Part shown: one piece after another, positions 22,195 to 33,860 of the stretch
Layout: every line of letters begins with the position of its first letter
Position numbering within the stretch: position 1 is the stretch's first letter
NCBI RefSeq assembly: GCF_033115175.1
Contig: NC_084837.1
Span: 90,020,499 to 90,084,498 of the forward strand
DNA from: Lepus europaeus
Lineage: Eukaryota > Chordata > Mammalia > Lagomorpha > Leporidae
DNA: 64,000 bases
Direction: 5' to 3'
Program-made: the position numbers and the translations under genes
Notes under the pieces: model-generated
Told to the model about the DNA's origin: nothing
Seen by the model: only the letters and a program-made list of their open reading frames with translations
Database searches by the model: none

Positions 22195-22600
22195 CTCAGC
22201 TGTGTGCTTTGGCTGTGCTTTGTCCCCAGCAGTTCATGGCTGGAAGCTTGGTCCCCAGTGTGGTGGTGTTGGCACATGATGGAACCTTCAAGAGATGGGG
22301 CCCAGTGGGAGCTCCTTAGATCACTGGGGAACCAGCCTTGTGACGGCGTCAGTGCTAGCTGGTGGGGTTAGTTCTCCCGAGAGCTAACCTTGCTGTGAGA
22401 AGAGTGAGCCCAGGCCCCGCATCTCTCTGGCTCCCGGTCTCACCATGTGAGCCCTTGCCCTCTGATGCCATCCGCACACCGGGATGGAGCCAGAGGCCTT
22501 CACCACAGCAAGCAGGTGCCAGCCCCATGCTCTTGAATCTCCAGAACTGTGAACTCAAGGGCCCAGCCTTAGGTCTTTTGCTACAGCAACTGGAAATGGA
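22195..22600 (+). mobile_element. MaLR LTR (MST/MLT1-type)
   Basis: The order of phrases (TGCTTTGTCCCCAGCAGTTC, GATGGGGCCCAGTGGGAGCT, CAGAACTGTGAACTCAAGGG, TTGCTACAGCAACTGGAAAT) follows an ERVL-MaLR LTR from 5' to 3'. It is an old solo-type LTR with no internal viral genes nearby. Confidence 0.7.
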
Positions 22601-22793
22601 CTCAATGTCCTATCGGAATCATAGACGGCTCACACAGGCAAACGGCTCATTTGTGCAAGGCAGTCTGTCTACACGGCTGGCTCCCATACCTGCTCTCCAC
22701 TGTGTCTACCAACCCCCAGTTCTCCTAGATTATAAACTATGCCCAAGCTGCATCTCTTTCCTGCTTTCTAAGACCACGTTAAATTACTTCAAG

Positions 22794-23045
22794 GGTGGGT
22801 GTTTGGCCTAGTGGTTAAGATGCTGGTTGGAATGCTCGCATCCCACATCATGGTCCCTTGGTCAGAATCCTGGCTGTGCACCTGCTTCCTGCTTCCTGCT
22901 AATTACTGCACACCCTGGGAGACAGCAGGTGATGGCTCCTGTGGTTGGTTCCTTGCTGCACACGTCCCTGGCTCCATAGGCATTAGGGGAGTGAATCAGA
23001 AAATAAGACTCTCTATGTCTCTTTCTCTCTTACAGATAAAAAGAG
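22794..23045 (+). mobile_element. Old CSINE
   Basis: Diverged subfamily with head GGGTGTTTGGCCTAGTGGTT. It is the first of four plus-strand SINE pieces in a row to 23744. Confidence 0.75.
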
Positions 23046-23052
23046 AAAAGTT

Positions 23053-23093
23053 AGGGGTGGATGTTTGGTACAGTAGTTGGGATAGTGCTTGGC
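23053..23093 (+). mobile_element. Old CSINE head fragment
   Basis: Only about 40 bases of head (GGGGTGGATGTTTGGTACAG) remain, cut by the next SINE. Confidence 0.55.
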
Positions 23094-23094
23094 T

Positions 23095-23376
23095 GGGGTT
23101 GTGTTGTGGCGTAGCAGGTTAAGCCGTCATCTGCGTCACTGGCATCCCATATGGCCGCTGGTTCAAGACCCAGCTGCTCCTTCTAATGCACCTGGGAAGG
23201 CAGTGGAGGATGGCCCGAGTGCTTAGGCCCCTGCACCCGCATGGGAGACCCAGAAGAAGCTCCATGCTTCAAGCTTTGGGCTGGCACAGCTGTTGGGGAG
23301 TGAGCCAGTAGATGGAGGATCTCTCTTTCTCTCTTTTGCTCTGTAACTTTGCCTTTCAGCAAAATAAAAATAAATC
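23095..23376 (+). mobile_element. CSINE, A-type
   Basis: Plus copy with head GGGTTGTGTTGTGGCGTAGC and an AAATAAAAATAAA tail. A T run of 14 follows. Confidence 0.88.
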
Positions 23377-23404
23377 TTTTTTTTTTTTTTAAAGACGCTG
23401 TTCG

Positions 23405-23673
23405 GAGGGCAGTGTTGTGACACAGAAAGTTAAGTCGCTGCTTGTGACGCCAGCGGTCCATGTTGGAGTGCTGGTGTGAGCCCCGGCTCCTCTGCTTTCC
23501 AGTCAGCTTCTTGCTAGTGCACATCGTGGGAGGCAGCAGGTGACGGCTCAAGTTCTTGGTCCCTCCCATTCACGGGGGTGGGGGGGGACCCAGATGGGGG
23601 TTTCGGGTGCCTTGCTTTGACCTGGTCAAACCCTGGATGTTTCAGGCATTTGGGAGATTGAAGCAATGGATGG

Positions 23674-23714
<41 letters not shown>

Positions 23715-23744
23715 TTTTCAAATACAATGAAAATAAATAAATAA
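23405..23744 (+). mobile_element. Old CSINE with (CT)n
   Basis: Diverged plus copy (GGAGGGCAGTGTTGTGACAC head), a G run at 23578-23587, and a CT run of about 32 bases (23680-23711). Confidence 0.8.
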
Positions 23745-24035
23745 AGAATTGCAAAATTGGGCCACTTGGCCCAGACCCCAAACCCACCCATGAATACCCT
23801 GCCTTGCAGCCCACCTTGCTACCCATTCTCTAGCACGGAGTTGTTCTCCCCGGTACTGCAGCAGTGCAGGAGGCCTAACGAGATCCCACTGACTGGGAAA
23901 GTACTAACCTAAGTAGCCGGCTTCCTCTGCTTGACCGGCAGGTTTTTCTGGTGTTCTTCTTGGTAGCTGGTGGTAGACAGGAATCCTCACAAAATCTGTG
24001 AACTTGAATGAGAAAATAACAAGATATATTTCTTT
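23745..24035. other. Unassigned sequence
   Basis: Nothing is recognised here. Confidence 0.3.
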
Positions 24036-24092
24036 TTAAGATTATTTACTTATTTATTTGAGAGGCAGAGTTACAGACAGAGAGAGGGAGTG
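24036..24092 (-). mobile_element. CSINE tail fragment
   Basis: Only the tail end of a minus copy (GATTATTTACTTATTTATTT, then GAGAGGCAGAGTTACAG) is present. It is severely 5'-truncated. Confidence 0.75.
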
Positions 24093-24320
24093 ACTACTAT
24101 GAAGAATATACTTATGGCCATTTTAACTTACATTTTTGTCTATATATCTGATTATACTCTGGTAATCCATTTCTAGCAGTGGAATTAGTAACTTGAAGGA
24201 TTTAGATGTTTTCAGCACAAGCAGTCTCCTCTTAGGATTTCCATTTCCACGGGTTCCATTTCCCACATTCAACCACAATTCAAAAATATTCAGATTTGTC
24301 TATTTGCCTTAACTCTTTTT

Positions 24321-24647
24321 TAAAAAGATTTATTTATTTATTTGAAAGGCAAAGTTACAAGGAGAAAGGGAGAGAAGACATAGAGATCTTCTATCTGCTG
24401 ATTCACTCCTCAAATGGCTGAAAAGGCCGGGGATGGGCCAGGCTGAAACCAGGAGTCAGGAGCTTCATCCTGGTCTCCCATGTGGGCGCGGGGGCACAAG
24501 CACTTGGCCATCTTCAACTACTTTCCCAGGTGCATTAGCAGGGAGCTGGATCGGAAGTGGAGCAGAAAAGACTCGATCCAGTGCCTTTATGAGATGCCGG
24601 TGCTGTAGGCAGAGAGGCTTAACCTTCTACGCTACAATGCTGGTCCT
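24321..24647 (-). mobile_element. CSINE, A-type
   Basis: Complete minus copy. Flanks GCCTTAACTCTTTTT and GCCTCAACATTTTTG suggest an aged duplication. Confidence 0.9.
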
Positions 24648-24719
24648 GGCCTCAACATTTTTGAAAAAAGAAAAGATTTCACATTATTTTTTAAAAAAAC
24701 ATATGTACTTCATTTGATT

Positions 24720-25035
24720 TTTTAAAAAAAGATTTATTTATTTTTATTTGAAAGGTAGAGTTACAGAGAGAGAGAGAGAGAGAGAGAATCTTCCATCTGA
24801 TGGTTCACTCCCAAAATGGCTGCAACTGCCAGGGCTGGGCCAGACCGAAACCAGAAGCCTGGAACTCAGTCTGGGTTCCCATGTGGATAGCAGTGACCCA
24901 AGAACTGGAGCCATTACCTGCGGCTTCTTGGGGTGTGCCTTAGCGGGAGGCTGGATTGGAAGCATAGCCAAGCCTAGAACCCAGATCCGGGACGAAGGTG
25001 TTGCAAGCAGTGACGCAAGGGCAGACGCCCACCCC
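24720..25035 (-). mobile_element. CSINE, A-type, old
   Basis: Diverged minus copy with a GA microsatellite (24766-24787) and a head that is hard to read after 25000. Confidence 0.8.
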
Positions 25036-25247
25036 TTTGTAAACATTGTGAGTGTTCAGTGAGCGGGGTGTGGCTACAGAAATCGTGACACAGCTCTCCC
25101 CTAAGTGCAGCCATTATGCGTTATCACAGTAGTATGGTAACACAGGAAAAGAGCCATGACCTTATGTTAAGTGAATAAAATACAGAACTCTCTAGGGGTG
25201 TGGCTCTGATTTTGTTTATTGAACTATAAGTTTATATATGCATATTT

Positions 25248-25382
25248 ATGGGGGACTTCAAAAAGTTCATGGACGATTTCAGTAAATGTTAGGTTTATTT
25301 GGGTGCAAAAAAAAAAAAAGGAATCCCATGCATAGTTGTTTTTTTCATTATATGCCTTTTCCACGAACTTTTATATATCTCT
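25248..25382. mobile_element. Short terminal-inverted-repeat element (MITE-like)
   Basis: AAAAGTTCATGGA at 25260 pairs with TCCACGAACTTTT at 25360 as inverted ends with one mismatch. The inside (GGTGCAAAAA, CCATGCATAGTT) is shared with a second copy near 58800. The size and ends fit a non-autonomous DNA transposon; I cannot name the family with certainty. Confidence 0.6.
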
Positions 25383-26300
25383 CATATATGGGCTTAGAAA
25401 AAAAGACTAGCAGCAAATGGACTGATACTCTTATTGCTGGTGACCTAATTCTGTAAACGCATCTGACATTTAAAAATTGACATTGGGAAAAGTTTCTCCA
25501 AAAGCATGTGCTGCTTTGTCATCAGAGGAGCAGATTCTTTAAAGGATCTCAAAACCGAAGCTAACCCGTACTGTGCGACAGGGTTGGTGTTTTCCCAGCT
25601 GGACTCCGGTTTAAATCAGTCAAGTCTGCTCCTGCTCCGAGGGGGTCGCTCTGCGCAGCTCCGGCAGCTCCTGGTGCAGGCGGCTCCCTCCCTCTGCCTG
25701 GCTCCTGCTCCCCTGCCTGCCTGGCAGCTGGGCAGCCCCACCCTGTTCGTTCAGAGCCTGGTTTGTTTTTCTTCTAGCCCTGGATCCGCCGCCCAGCCCT
25801 CCTTCCTTGCGCACGGGGCTGTCTGGTCTTGTCTCCCGGGTGACTCATGCGTCAGAAATGGTAGAAGCCTCAAGGCCAGGGCCTGTCTCTGTGCAGGAGC
25901 TGGGGCCCAGCTCGCACGGTGACATCAATGTGTGTGATGAGGGTTTGGTTGCAGATTCCAGGCTGCATGGCAGGCGTGGGTGTCGCTAAGCTCCTGGCCT
26001 TGATGGAGGGCTTAAGTGATGTGGCCAGACACAGGTGAGGACAAGGCCACTGCTCCTCTTCCCAGCGGCCCCCAGCTCTGGTGCTGACTCACTCCCCCTC
26101 CTGGAGTCTCCACCATTAGACAGGCTGCTTTGCAGGGAAGGGACCTGACAGGCGTGGACAGAGGAGGCTCCTGCCCAAATGCACATGGATTAGATGGGAC
26201 GGTTTCCACCCCAGGTGCAGGACTGAGGCCGTGGAATTGGTGGGACTGATCCCACTGTGGTTCAGGATGCTACCTGATGTCTCCTTGCCTGTTCGATGAC
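25383..26300. other. Unique sequence with GC-rich part
   Basis: 25620-25830 is C-rich with several open frames, none recognisable. A tandem AP-1-like motif lies at 25841. No repeat is seen. Confidence 0.4.
25841..25854 (+). promoter_or_regulatory. Tandem AP-1/CRE-like motif
   Basis: TGACTCA (perfect AP-1) is followed directly by TGCGTCA. Such pairs can bind bZIP dimers; activity is inferred from the motif only. Confidence 0.35.
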
Positions 26301-26309
26301 ACACACCAA

Positions 26310-26500
26310 GCAGTTGCCAGGCACAGTTCCGGGGGCCTTTCTATTAGCTCACTCGGTCTCTTACAATCAGCTTATTAGGCAGTTACTGTTGTCATCATGC
26401 CCACTTCACAGATGAGAAAACTGAGATACTAGTAGGTCACTGAGCTGCTCAAGGTGTCACAGCTTGATGAAGCTGGAGGAAGCCTTAGAGGTCATTGGGG
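26310..26500 (-). mobile_element. MIR fragment
   Basis: CCCACTTCACAGATGAGAAAACTGAG and the following TCAAGGTGTCACAGC are the complement of the MIR core. It is an ancient mammalian SINE. Confidence 0.75.
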
Positions 26501-26619
26501 TTAAGCTCATTTGAACTGATGACAAGAACTGACTCGCTTTGTTCATTCCTGCAGACATTTGGGGGTGGATTCAGCGAGATGATGATAACGATGGCGGGCT
26601 GGTTTAGCTCTTCCAATCC

Positions 26620-26740
26620 TCCAACCCTAGGGTGGAGTTGCTATTATTGTCCCCACTTCACAGACAGGGCAACTGACACATTGAGAAGTCAAGTGAGTAA
26701 GTGGTCCAGCGTCACACACAGGGGAGGGAGTGAGGTTGCA
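26620..26740 (-). mobile_element. MIR fragment
   Basis: ATTATTGTCCCCACTTCACA followed by a diverged GTGGTCCAGCGTCACACA matches antisense MIR. Confidence 0.65.
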
Positions 26741-27204
26741 GGCAGAGAGGGATCCAGAGCGTGGTTCTGTCTCTGAACCCTCACGTTCTCTGCCATCTCT
26801 GTCATAGAAGGCAGCTAGGCTGGCGGAAGGACGGTGTGGGAAAGTGCTTTGCAGGATATAACGTGTAGTACAGACATGAGTTATTATTAGGAGGAGGCAA
26901 GGGTGACAGGAGAGACAGAGGAGAGCTCAGGGCAAATCAAGAAAGATCTGCAGGATGAGGTGGCATCGGCTTTGGATTTGAAGCCCCGTTCACGGGGAAT
27001 GTCCAGGGTGTGCGGGACACGGTGGCGGGGAGATTTCCTGCAGCCTTTCCCTGCACCAGATAGCTGATTAGGTTACCCAGTGGGCTCCTGGGCCCGGGTA
27101 AAGCGATCAGAACCACAGAAAACTGGGATCCCAACTGCAGAGAGCAGGATGGGGGGGGGAGGGGGAGAGGGGGCATGGAAGGCTGGCAGCAGGAGCCGGG
27201 GTGT
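26741..27204. other. Unassigned sequence
   Basis: Unique, moderately GC-rich; a G-rich run lies at 27150-27172. No gene is recognised. Confidence 0.35.
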
Positions 27205-27425
27205 CATACAGCTCTGTAACACTCTAGCTATGAGGCTGTGCTGTGGGCAAGCTGCTCACCAGCCCTCTGCCTCCACTTGCTCTTCTGAAGATTGGGAATG
27301 ATAATAATGAGGTGTACTTCGGGCTTGGGTGAATTCAACACGCTAATCCGTGTACAGTGCTTACTGTGATGCCTGCCACACATAAGCTCTCTGTAAGTGC
27401 TAGCTGTTGCTATGCTTTCATAACC
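27205..27425 (+). mobile_element. MIR, near complete
   Basis: The segments for the CTAGCTATGAGGCTGTGCTG core, AATGATAATAATGAGG and CTTACTGTGATGCCTGCCAC follow the MIR consensus in order. It is the best-preserved MIR in the window. Confidence 0.8.
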
Positions 27426-27614
27426 CCGGGTTACCTGGCTGGGACCACTGTCTCGGGAAGAGTGGGAGGAGCTAGAACAGAGCAGGCACACATGGCCACT
27501 TCAGCTACTTTCCTGATGACTAAACTGGGCAGGGGTGACCGGTTAGCAACATAACACAGGTTAGTTCCCCCCTTCACTCCTTTAAGTTTTGTTTTTGTTA
27601 ATCATTAGATCTGC

Positions 27615-27938
27615 TTTTTTTTTTTTTAAGAATTATTTATTTGAAAGGCAGAGTTAGAGAGGGAGATACAGACACACACACACACACATTTTCCATCCGC
27701 TGGTTCACTCCCCAAACAGCTGCAACAGCTGGGGCTGGGCTGGGTTGAAACCAAGAGCCAGAGGCTTCTCCCTGATGCCCCAAAGTGGGTGAAGGGCCCA
27801 TGCACTTGGGCTATCCTCTGCTGCTTTCCCAGGCACAGTAGCAGGGAGCTGGATTAGAGGTGGAGCAGAGGGACTCCTGTGGGACGCCAGCGTCATCACA
27901 GGTGGCAGCTTAGCCTGCTGTGCCACAATGCTAGCTCC
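27615..27938 (-). mobile_element. CSINE, A-type, with (CA)n
   Basis: Complete minus copy; an ACAC run of 16 bases lies at 27672-27688. It is the last full CSINE before the FEM1B promoter. Confidence 0.9.
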
Positions 27939-28350
27939 TAGGTATGCTTTTCAGGGAAAAGTAAAAAGGTGGGCGGGGAGGCAGAGGCCAGTGGCTGCTC
28001 AGCCTGTGAATGGGGAGCAGAGGGACTTTTCATTGGGGGGGGGGGTCTTGTTAGGCATCCTGATTTCTGGAGACTTCCAGCAAAGTGTAGCTTTGTCTGG
28101 AATTTGTATCTTATTCCTCAGCTTCCCCCGCCCGGCCCCTTACTGTGGGTTTCCTCTCCATTCTCAGAGGCAGGCACATTGCTGCAGATGGGGTGGGAAG
28201 CCCTTTCTCAAGCAGGTGCACGGCACAGTCCAAGGATGACTGCTGGGCTGGGAGACAGGGAGAAGGGAAACAGATGCATCTGTAGTGACAGGTACCCTTC
28301 CCTAGGACCAGGCTTGGCGACGGAGCGTCACGTCAGCATCACACAGTCCT
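27939..28350. other. Unique sequence
   Basis: Contains a run of 11 G at 28037-28047. The long open frames here have no recognisable product. Confidence 0.35.
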
Positions 28351-28351
28351 G

Positions 28352-28445
28352 CTGGGGAAGACACGCAGATGAAGAAACTTGGCCAAGGCCACAGCCAGCC
28401 TATAGGCGGGAGAGTCCAACCCAGGTGTATTCAACACCGAGAGTT
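28352..28445 (-). mobile_element. MIR fragment
   Basis: CAGATGAAGAAACTTGGCCA to CCAACCCAGGTGTATTCAAC follows antisense MIR order. Confidence 0.6.
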
Positions 28446-30019
28446 GCCCTCTTCCTCTATTGTGCGTGGGAGAGTTATAGGACCAAAAACAAGTGTCTAC
28501 CCTGGCACTTGAAAAGCCACACTTTCCATGCAAAATCTGAGACACTGCCTTGACTCAGAGCTCCAAGGCCCGGCCAGCCTGCCTTGGGAAAAGGATCCGA
28601 TTCACCAACTCTCAACCACCTCAGCCCCTGGGAAGCAACGTCCCGGAAAACGTGGCTCCCAGTTTTTGTCCAGGTGGAAGGCTACAGAGCGTTGTCATTA
28701 GCAAATCAGTCTCTGCCGGGAACCAGGTCCTTGCAGTTGTACTTTATTTTTGGTCATTTGCTCATGGATTTCTGTGCAGGGGGAGGGTGATGGTCCTGCT
28801 TACACATGCTCTCTCCAGATTTGCACAGGATGACCACAAAAACATCACCCTCCAAACCCAGGTAAACAGAAGCAGCCACATAGTTTCTATTCAAAGAGCT
28901 ATTGAGCAACCAAGGCATCCCAGAACCCTGTCCAAAGCTACTGTGACAAATATACATGAAGACAGCAGCCCCAAACTCCCGACCTGACCGACCCGGGGCC
29001 GCTGGGGCAGAGGTGTATTCCTGCCTGGTGGCGGAGGCTCTGCGCCTCTCTCAGGTGTGACCGTTGGTCCAGTCACCCCTTTTAGTATCCACCCAGTTCT
29101 AGCACCCAGCTGAGGTGGGAGGAAGAAGGGAGTCTTTTACTGAGTGGTGAATGTCTGCATGAATCAGGTCTTCTTTAGGGAACAAAAGTGGAACAAGGCA
29201 CCTGTGTTTTGAACGGGAAAAGAGTGATGGAGAGATGTGGGTGGGTCAAAGGCTGGGAGGAGAGGGTCTCACCATGGAGGCAGGCTGTCTTCCATGACTG
29301 TCAGCTTACGCCCTGGTGATCCAAGCTGGAGTGGGGGTGAGAGGGGAGGTGTGGGAGGGAGGGAAGGAGGGAGAGAGAGAGAATGAATCAGAAAGGAGAG
29401 AGCCTGGCTGCTCTGTAGAGTCAGAGAAGGAAGTCAGAAGATAAACTGTGTCTCACATCTGAATGTGTCACTGCTGTGACCCGAGGCCAAGGATCCTGGG
29501 TGAGCCTGCCCAAAACTGGCCCCAGAATGCAACCAGCCAGCTTCCCCCTCTTTCCCACCAGCTCCCTCAGAGACGCCATCGGGAGATTCTCATCTTTAAT
29601 CCTTAATATGGGAAAAAAAAAATCCAGTGTCTGTGTAGGGGCTGCAAATAAGGAGAGTTGTGCTGTAGAATGGAGGGGAGGATTTGACTGTCCCCTGCCC
29701 CCAGGAGCTCAACGCTGGAGGTGCAGGCCTCACCTCCCGGGACTGGAACGGTAGGGCTCCAATAGAATAAGCCCTGTGAGCCTGTGGAGTGCAGCCCCAG
29801 TTCTTGGAGCCAAGAGAAAATGTGTTTGTTCTCCTCCAGGGCAGGTATGATCCCCTTGCGGGAGGGGAAGGTGAGGAGGGAGAGAAGTACCTTCCCCGTG
29901 GAACTTGGGCTTTCCGAGGCTGCTCCCAGAGCCTCCTCGGCTCCACTCCTACCGTCCTAATCCCAGGCTTCTCCTCCTAACTGACCTCTCCGCTTCTACT
30001 CTTGTTTCCTGGGGTCCTT
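28446..30019. other. Unique sequence upstream of FEM1B
   Basis: About 1.6 kb without a recognised repeat or exon. A purine-rich stretch with GGGAGGGAGGGAAGG-like repeats lies at 29340-29385. Confidence 0.4.
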
Positions 30020-30490
30020 GTTCACACAGAAGCCAGAGTGATTTTTTTTTTTTTTTAAATATCACCAGGATCTTGTCATTTCTAAAACTCTTCCAATGCC
30101 CCCATCACTGGGTAGAGCTGGTGCCCTTTGTCATGGGTTCCCGGGCATCCAGCCGTCTTCATCTCCCACTCCCTCAAGGCCAGCTCCTGCTGCAGCCTCA
30201 GGGGCCCCCGCTCACCGCCCCTTCCCCTCTCGGGGCGTTTGTAGCAGCGCTGTCCTCTGACGTGGAGGTCCCGCCCGACCGTGCAGACTAGTCTCCCGTC
30301 ACCCCCCTGCCATTCGTTTGACAGCAAATGGCGACAGGACCGCGTCTCGGCCATCATTTGTTTATTGTCTGCTTCTCCCCAACACAAGCCCCCGGGGGAG
30401 AGGGGCCTGCTCCGTCGCGGGATCCCGAGTGCTGAGCGGAGCCTGGCACACAGTAGCGCTCAGGCATCGTCGGATAAACGAGCTTTTCAG
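30020..30490 (+). mobile_element. L2 element next to the FEM1B promoter
   Basis: AGCCAGAGTGATTTTTT, then ATCTTGTCATTTCTAAAACTCTTCCAATG, a coding-like middle, and finally GAGCCTGGCACACAGTAGCG match L2 from its body to its 3' end. The right end reaches the CpG island. It is split and diverged, so it is an ancient insertion. Confidence 0.6.
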
Positions 30491-30659
30491 ATCCCAACTA
30501 CAATCCTGGGCCGTCGGAGAGAACGGACGTTCTGGAGGCTCAGGGGCGGAGCGCCATCTGCCAGGGACCCTGGCTTCCTCCCGCACGCACGCCTCGCCCC
30601 TCCCCAGCGCCATCAGCTCCCCTCAACGCTCCCCACACTCCGAAGCCCCCTCCCCAGCG

Positions 30660-30668
30660 ACTTCCGGT
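30660..30668 (-). promoter_or_regulatory. ETS/GABPA-type site
   Basis: ACTTCCGGT is the exact reverse complement of ACCGGAAGT, the consensus for GABPA and related ETS factors common in CpG-island promoters. It lies about 1.1 kb upstream of the ATG. Function is inferred. Confidence 0.35.
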
Positions 30669-31449
30669 CCCCTAGAACCCGGGCCGCGGCCCGCCCGCCC
30701 TGCCACGTTCCGCGGGCTCGGCGACGCCGCCCTTCTTCTAAAATGGACCCTCTGGGGGCGCGCATCTCCCTCCCGAGCCCCCCGACCAGGGTAGAGGGCC
30801 GCCCCGCAGCGTCGGTGGGAAAACACGGTGGGCTCCCTAACCCACCAGTGCGACGTCCTCGCCCCGGCCCCCACCCCTCCCCCGCCTTGGGACCCCCAGG
30901 GCCGCGGAGGGGCGGCCAGCAGGCCCTGGGCGTCAAGGGTACTGAGGACTCCCAGCCCGGAGCGGCGGCGGGCCAGCTCCGCGCAGCGGAACCTTTCTTC
31001 ACCACGGCCTCGTTTGCCGGCCGGCCGGCTTTGCGGCGGACACCCGGCTCCCCGCCCCTCCGGCTCCGCCCGCCCCGGCCGGCGCCGTCTGAGGGGGCGC
31101 GCCTGGCTCCCCGCCCCGAGTTCCGGCGCCGCTCCGGTGGGGGCGGTCCGCGTCGCTGCGGGGCCACCCACGCGGGGCTGGCCGACGCCAGCCGCAGCGC
31201 CGCCCCGCACTCCTGAGCTGCGGCGGGCGAGCGTCGGCGGGCTGCCGGCGGCCGGGGAACGCGGAGAGCGGAGGCAGAGGCGGGCCCGGGCCTTCGGCCG
31301 GGTGGCCCGGGCAAGGCGCGCCCATCGCCCGCCATCCGGGGCGCGCGCGGCCGTCGCGGGACCCCGCCGGCGACCCGTAGCTCGGGCGCGCGCCTGTCGC
31401 AGCCCGCAGGAAGGAGGGGTCCGGCCTGAGGCCCGGGGCGGCGGCCGCC

Positions 31450-31503
31450 ATGGAGATCCCCTCGGCCCAGGGCCGGCGCCTGGGGCCTCGGGGGCGGCCC
31501 TGA
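31450..31503 (+). other. Upstream ORF candidate, 17 codons, before FEM1B
   Basis: An ATG in a perfect Kozak context (GCCGCCATGG) opens a 17-codon frame ending in TGA, 234 bases before the FEM1B ATG. If transcription starts upstream of 31450, ribosomes would meet this ORF first and main-ORF translation would depend on reinitiation or leaky scanning. Whether it lies inside the mRNA is unknown. Confidence 0.45.
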
Positions 31504-31630
31504 CCGCCGTCCTCCCCGGCCCGGCTGGGTGGCGGACGTGCCCGCTGCGGCACTCGGCCGCCTCTGCGCCTCCGCCCTCCCCGGGCCGCGCTGCTGCCTG
31601 GGCGCGGCGGCGGCGGCGGCGCCCTGTTGA

Positions 31631-31986
<356 letters not shown>

Positions 31987-32330
31987 TAGGTACACCCCGG
32001 CTCCAGCCTCCCGCCGGCTCCCGGCGCCTCCCCCTCGTCCTGCAGGGCCCCTCTGGGCTCGGTGGATTGGACGAGCGTCTTTTGCGTTTTCTCGGGACTG
32101 GCCTGGTAACCGCGATCGGAAATTCACGAGGTCGGCAATTAACATCGAAGACCTCCGACACGGGTTCTTGGGCTGCCCAGCCTCCTCCTCCTCCTCCCCC
32201 CATCGCCCCCCAGAACCCCCAGAACCCGGCCCCTACAAGCGAGCGAGTGGTCGGATAAAGCCGTCAGCGGCGCGCCGCGGCCCCCTTGATGTCAAAGTCA
32301 GCCCCCAGGACCCGCAGCAGCTGCAGCCTC

Positions 32331-33389
32331 TTGAGCTCGTCACGCAGCCAGACATCTCAGAACGCGATTCTGGCCCGTCCACATTGCTGGGGTAGCTGGG
32401 CCGGCTCCACAAATGGCCCTGGGCTTGCCGTAGGCGGTGATGCCATTGTTAAGTTGGCGATGTTTACGCTGCAGGTTGTGGAGGGGCTGGGTCCCTTGCT
32501 GTTGAGGGTGGTGGTGGGGGGCAGTGTTCAGACATTCCTGCCGTCGTGGAGGGGGAATGTGCCCTTTGGGTTTAATTGTGCGTATTTTAGGGCGCGAGGA
32601 GGGGCACAGGCTTGTCAGGCTGAGTACCCTTTTCTCCGGGCTGGAGGGTGATTACAGCTCCTAGAGATGTTTGCTTCATCCATTGTGTTTTTTGTTGACT
32701 TGCATCAGGAGGTGAGCTATTTTATCCTTTTCTTCTTCTGAAGTGGCTGGTGCTAGGCATAAAAAACAAACTCTATGTGGTCAGATTGAAACGTGGTACT
32801 TCTCTAAGCAGACTAGGGCCGGGTGGAGGCATTTTCAGGTTCAGTGTTTTAGATGGGAGGAGAATATTTTAAGGCTTTACGCGTTAGTGTGAGGATAGCC
32901 CGTGGGTGCTGGCTTATCTCCAGAGACATTAAGGAGGTGGTGATATTTTGGTTTTTGTTTTTTCTTCCCATGTTGACCAAAGATGGCAACCTGATTCACG
33001 GTTGTTTTCTCTCGCTGGCATCTATGCCTCCGGAAGGCTCCGCATTCCCACAGCCTGAGTTGACACCTGCAGGAGGGAAGAAGAAATGACCCCTGAACCC
33101 CCAGGCCCGTCCAGCTGCGCAGGCTCGTGCATTCGTTAGGATAGGCGTCTCTGCAGTAGCAGCTGCTCCGAGCTTGCCGAGGCCTAGCTGGGTGAGGAAT
33201 AGTCTGGAAAGAGCATAGTTCTCTAGAGAATTCAGGTGGGCTTCGCTTGTTGCTGCTTTCCTTGGCCATCAAAGGGAAAGACATTTTGAGTGGCAGTTAA
33301 AGGAACGGGCAGGGAACTGGACCTGTAACGTGGAGACTAGGAAGTGGCTTACCTCGCCCCACGCTCTGCAGGGAAATGAAGGGCTTTAG
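32331..33389. other. Intron sequence, no repeat recognised
   Basis: About 1 kb of unique sequence directly after the CpG island. I see no exon-like signal. Confidence 0.4.
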
Positions 33390-33860
33390 GGAGCAAACAC
33401 GTGGAGTACCCACTGTGTGCCAGTCTCTGTGGTAGATACTGGTGTCTAGATGAGTGACACGGTGTTCCCATGGGGGGAGATGGAGGGAGAGAGAGAGAGA
33501 AAGAGAAGGGAGACGGAGACAGCGACAGAGAGAGGAGAGAGAGAAGTGGATGTATAAATGAGCAATTACAAATGTCAGTTCAGTTAGGCTTACAGAATCT
33601 TTTGGACTGTGAGGGAGAGGGAGAACAGGGAGGAGAGTGCTTGGCTTTGCGTGGGGGAACCAGGGAGGGCTTCACAGAAGAGGTGATATTCGAGCTGGGT
33701 TTTAAAGATGAGTAGGACATGAAGAAGAGGGGACAGCACCATGGTGCGCTTGAGGTGGCCAGTGTCCCAGGGCTGTAGCAGCAAGAGATTCTAGCTGGAA
33801 AGACTGTGGGAGACCAGAGAGAGCATTTGATGGCCCTTGAGTGAAATACCATGAATAAGA
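33390..33860 (-). mobile_element. L2 fragment
   Basis: CCCACTGTGTGCCAGTCTCTG at the left and GCTTCACAGAAGAGGTGATATTCGAGCTGG at 33668 are antisense L2 landmarks. A GA-rich simple repeat (33477-33545) interrupts it. Confidence 0.6.

Noticed and set aside
27969-28553. 194-codon open frame upstream of FEM1B
   Set aside because: No recognisable domain, overlaps another frame and a MIR fragment; no splice or promoter context.
1-30000. CLN6 exons on minus (expected to the left)
   Set aside because: No membrane-protein exon matching CLN6 was seen; only the orphan CpG island could be linked to it, by position alone.
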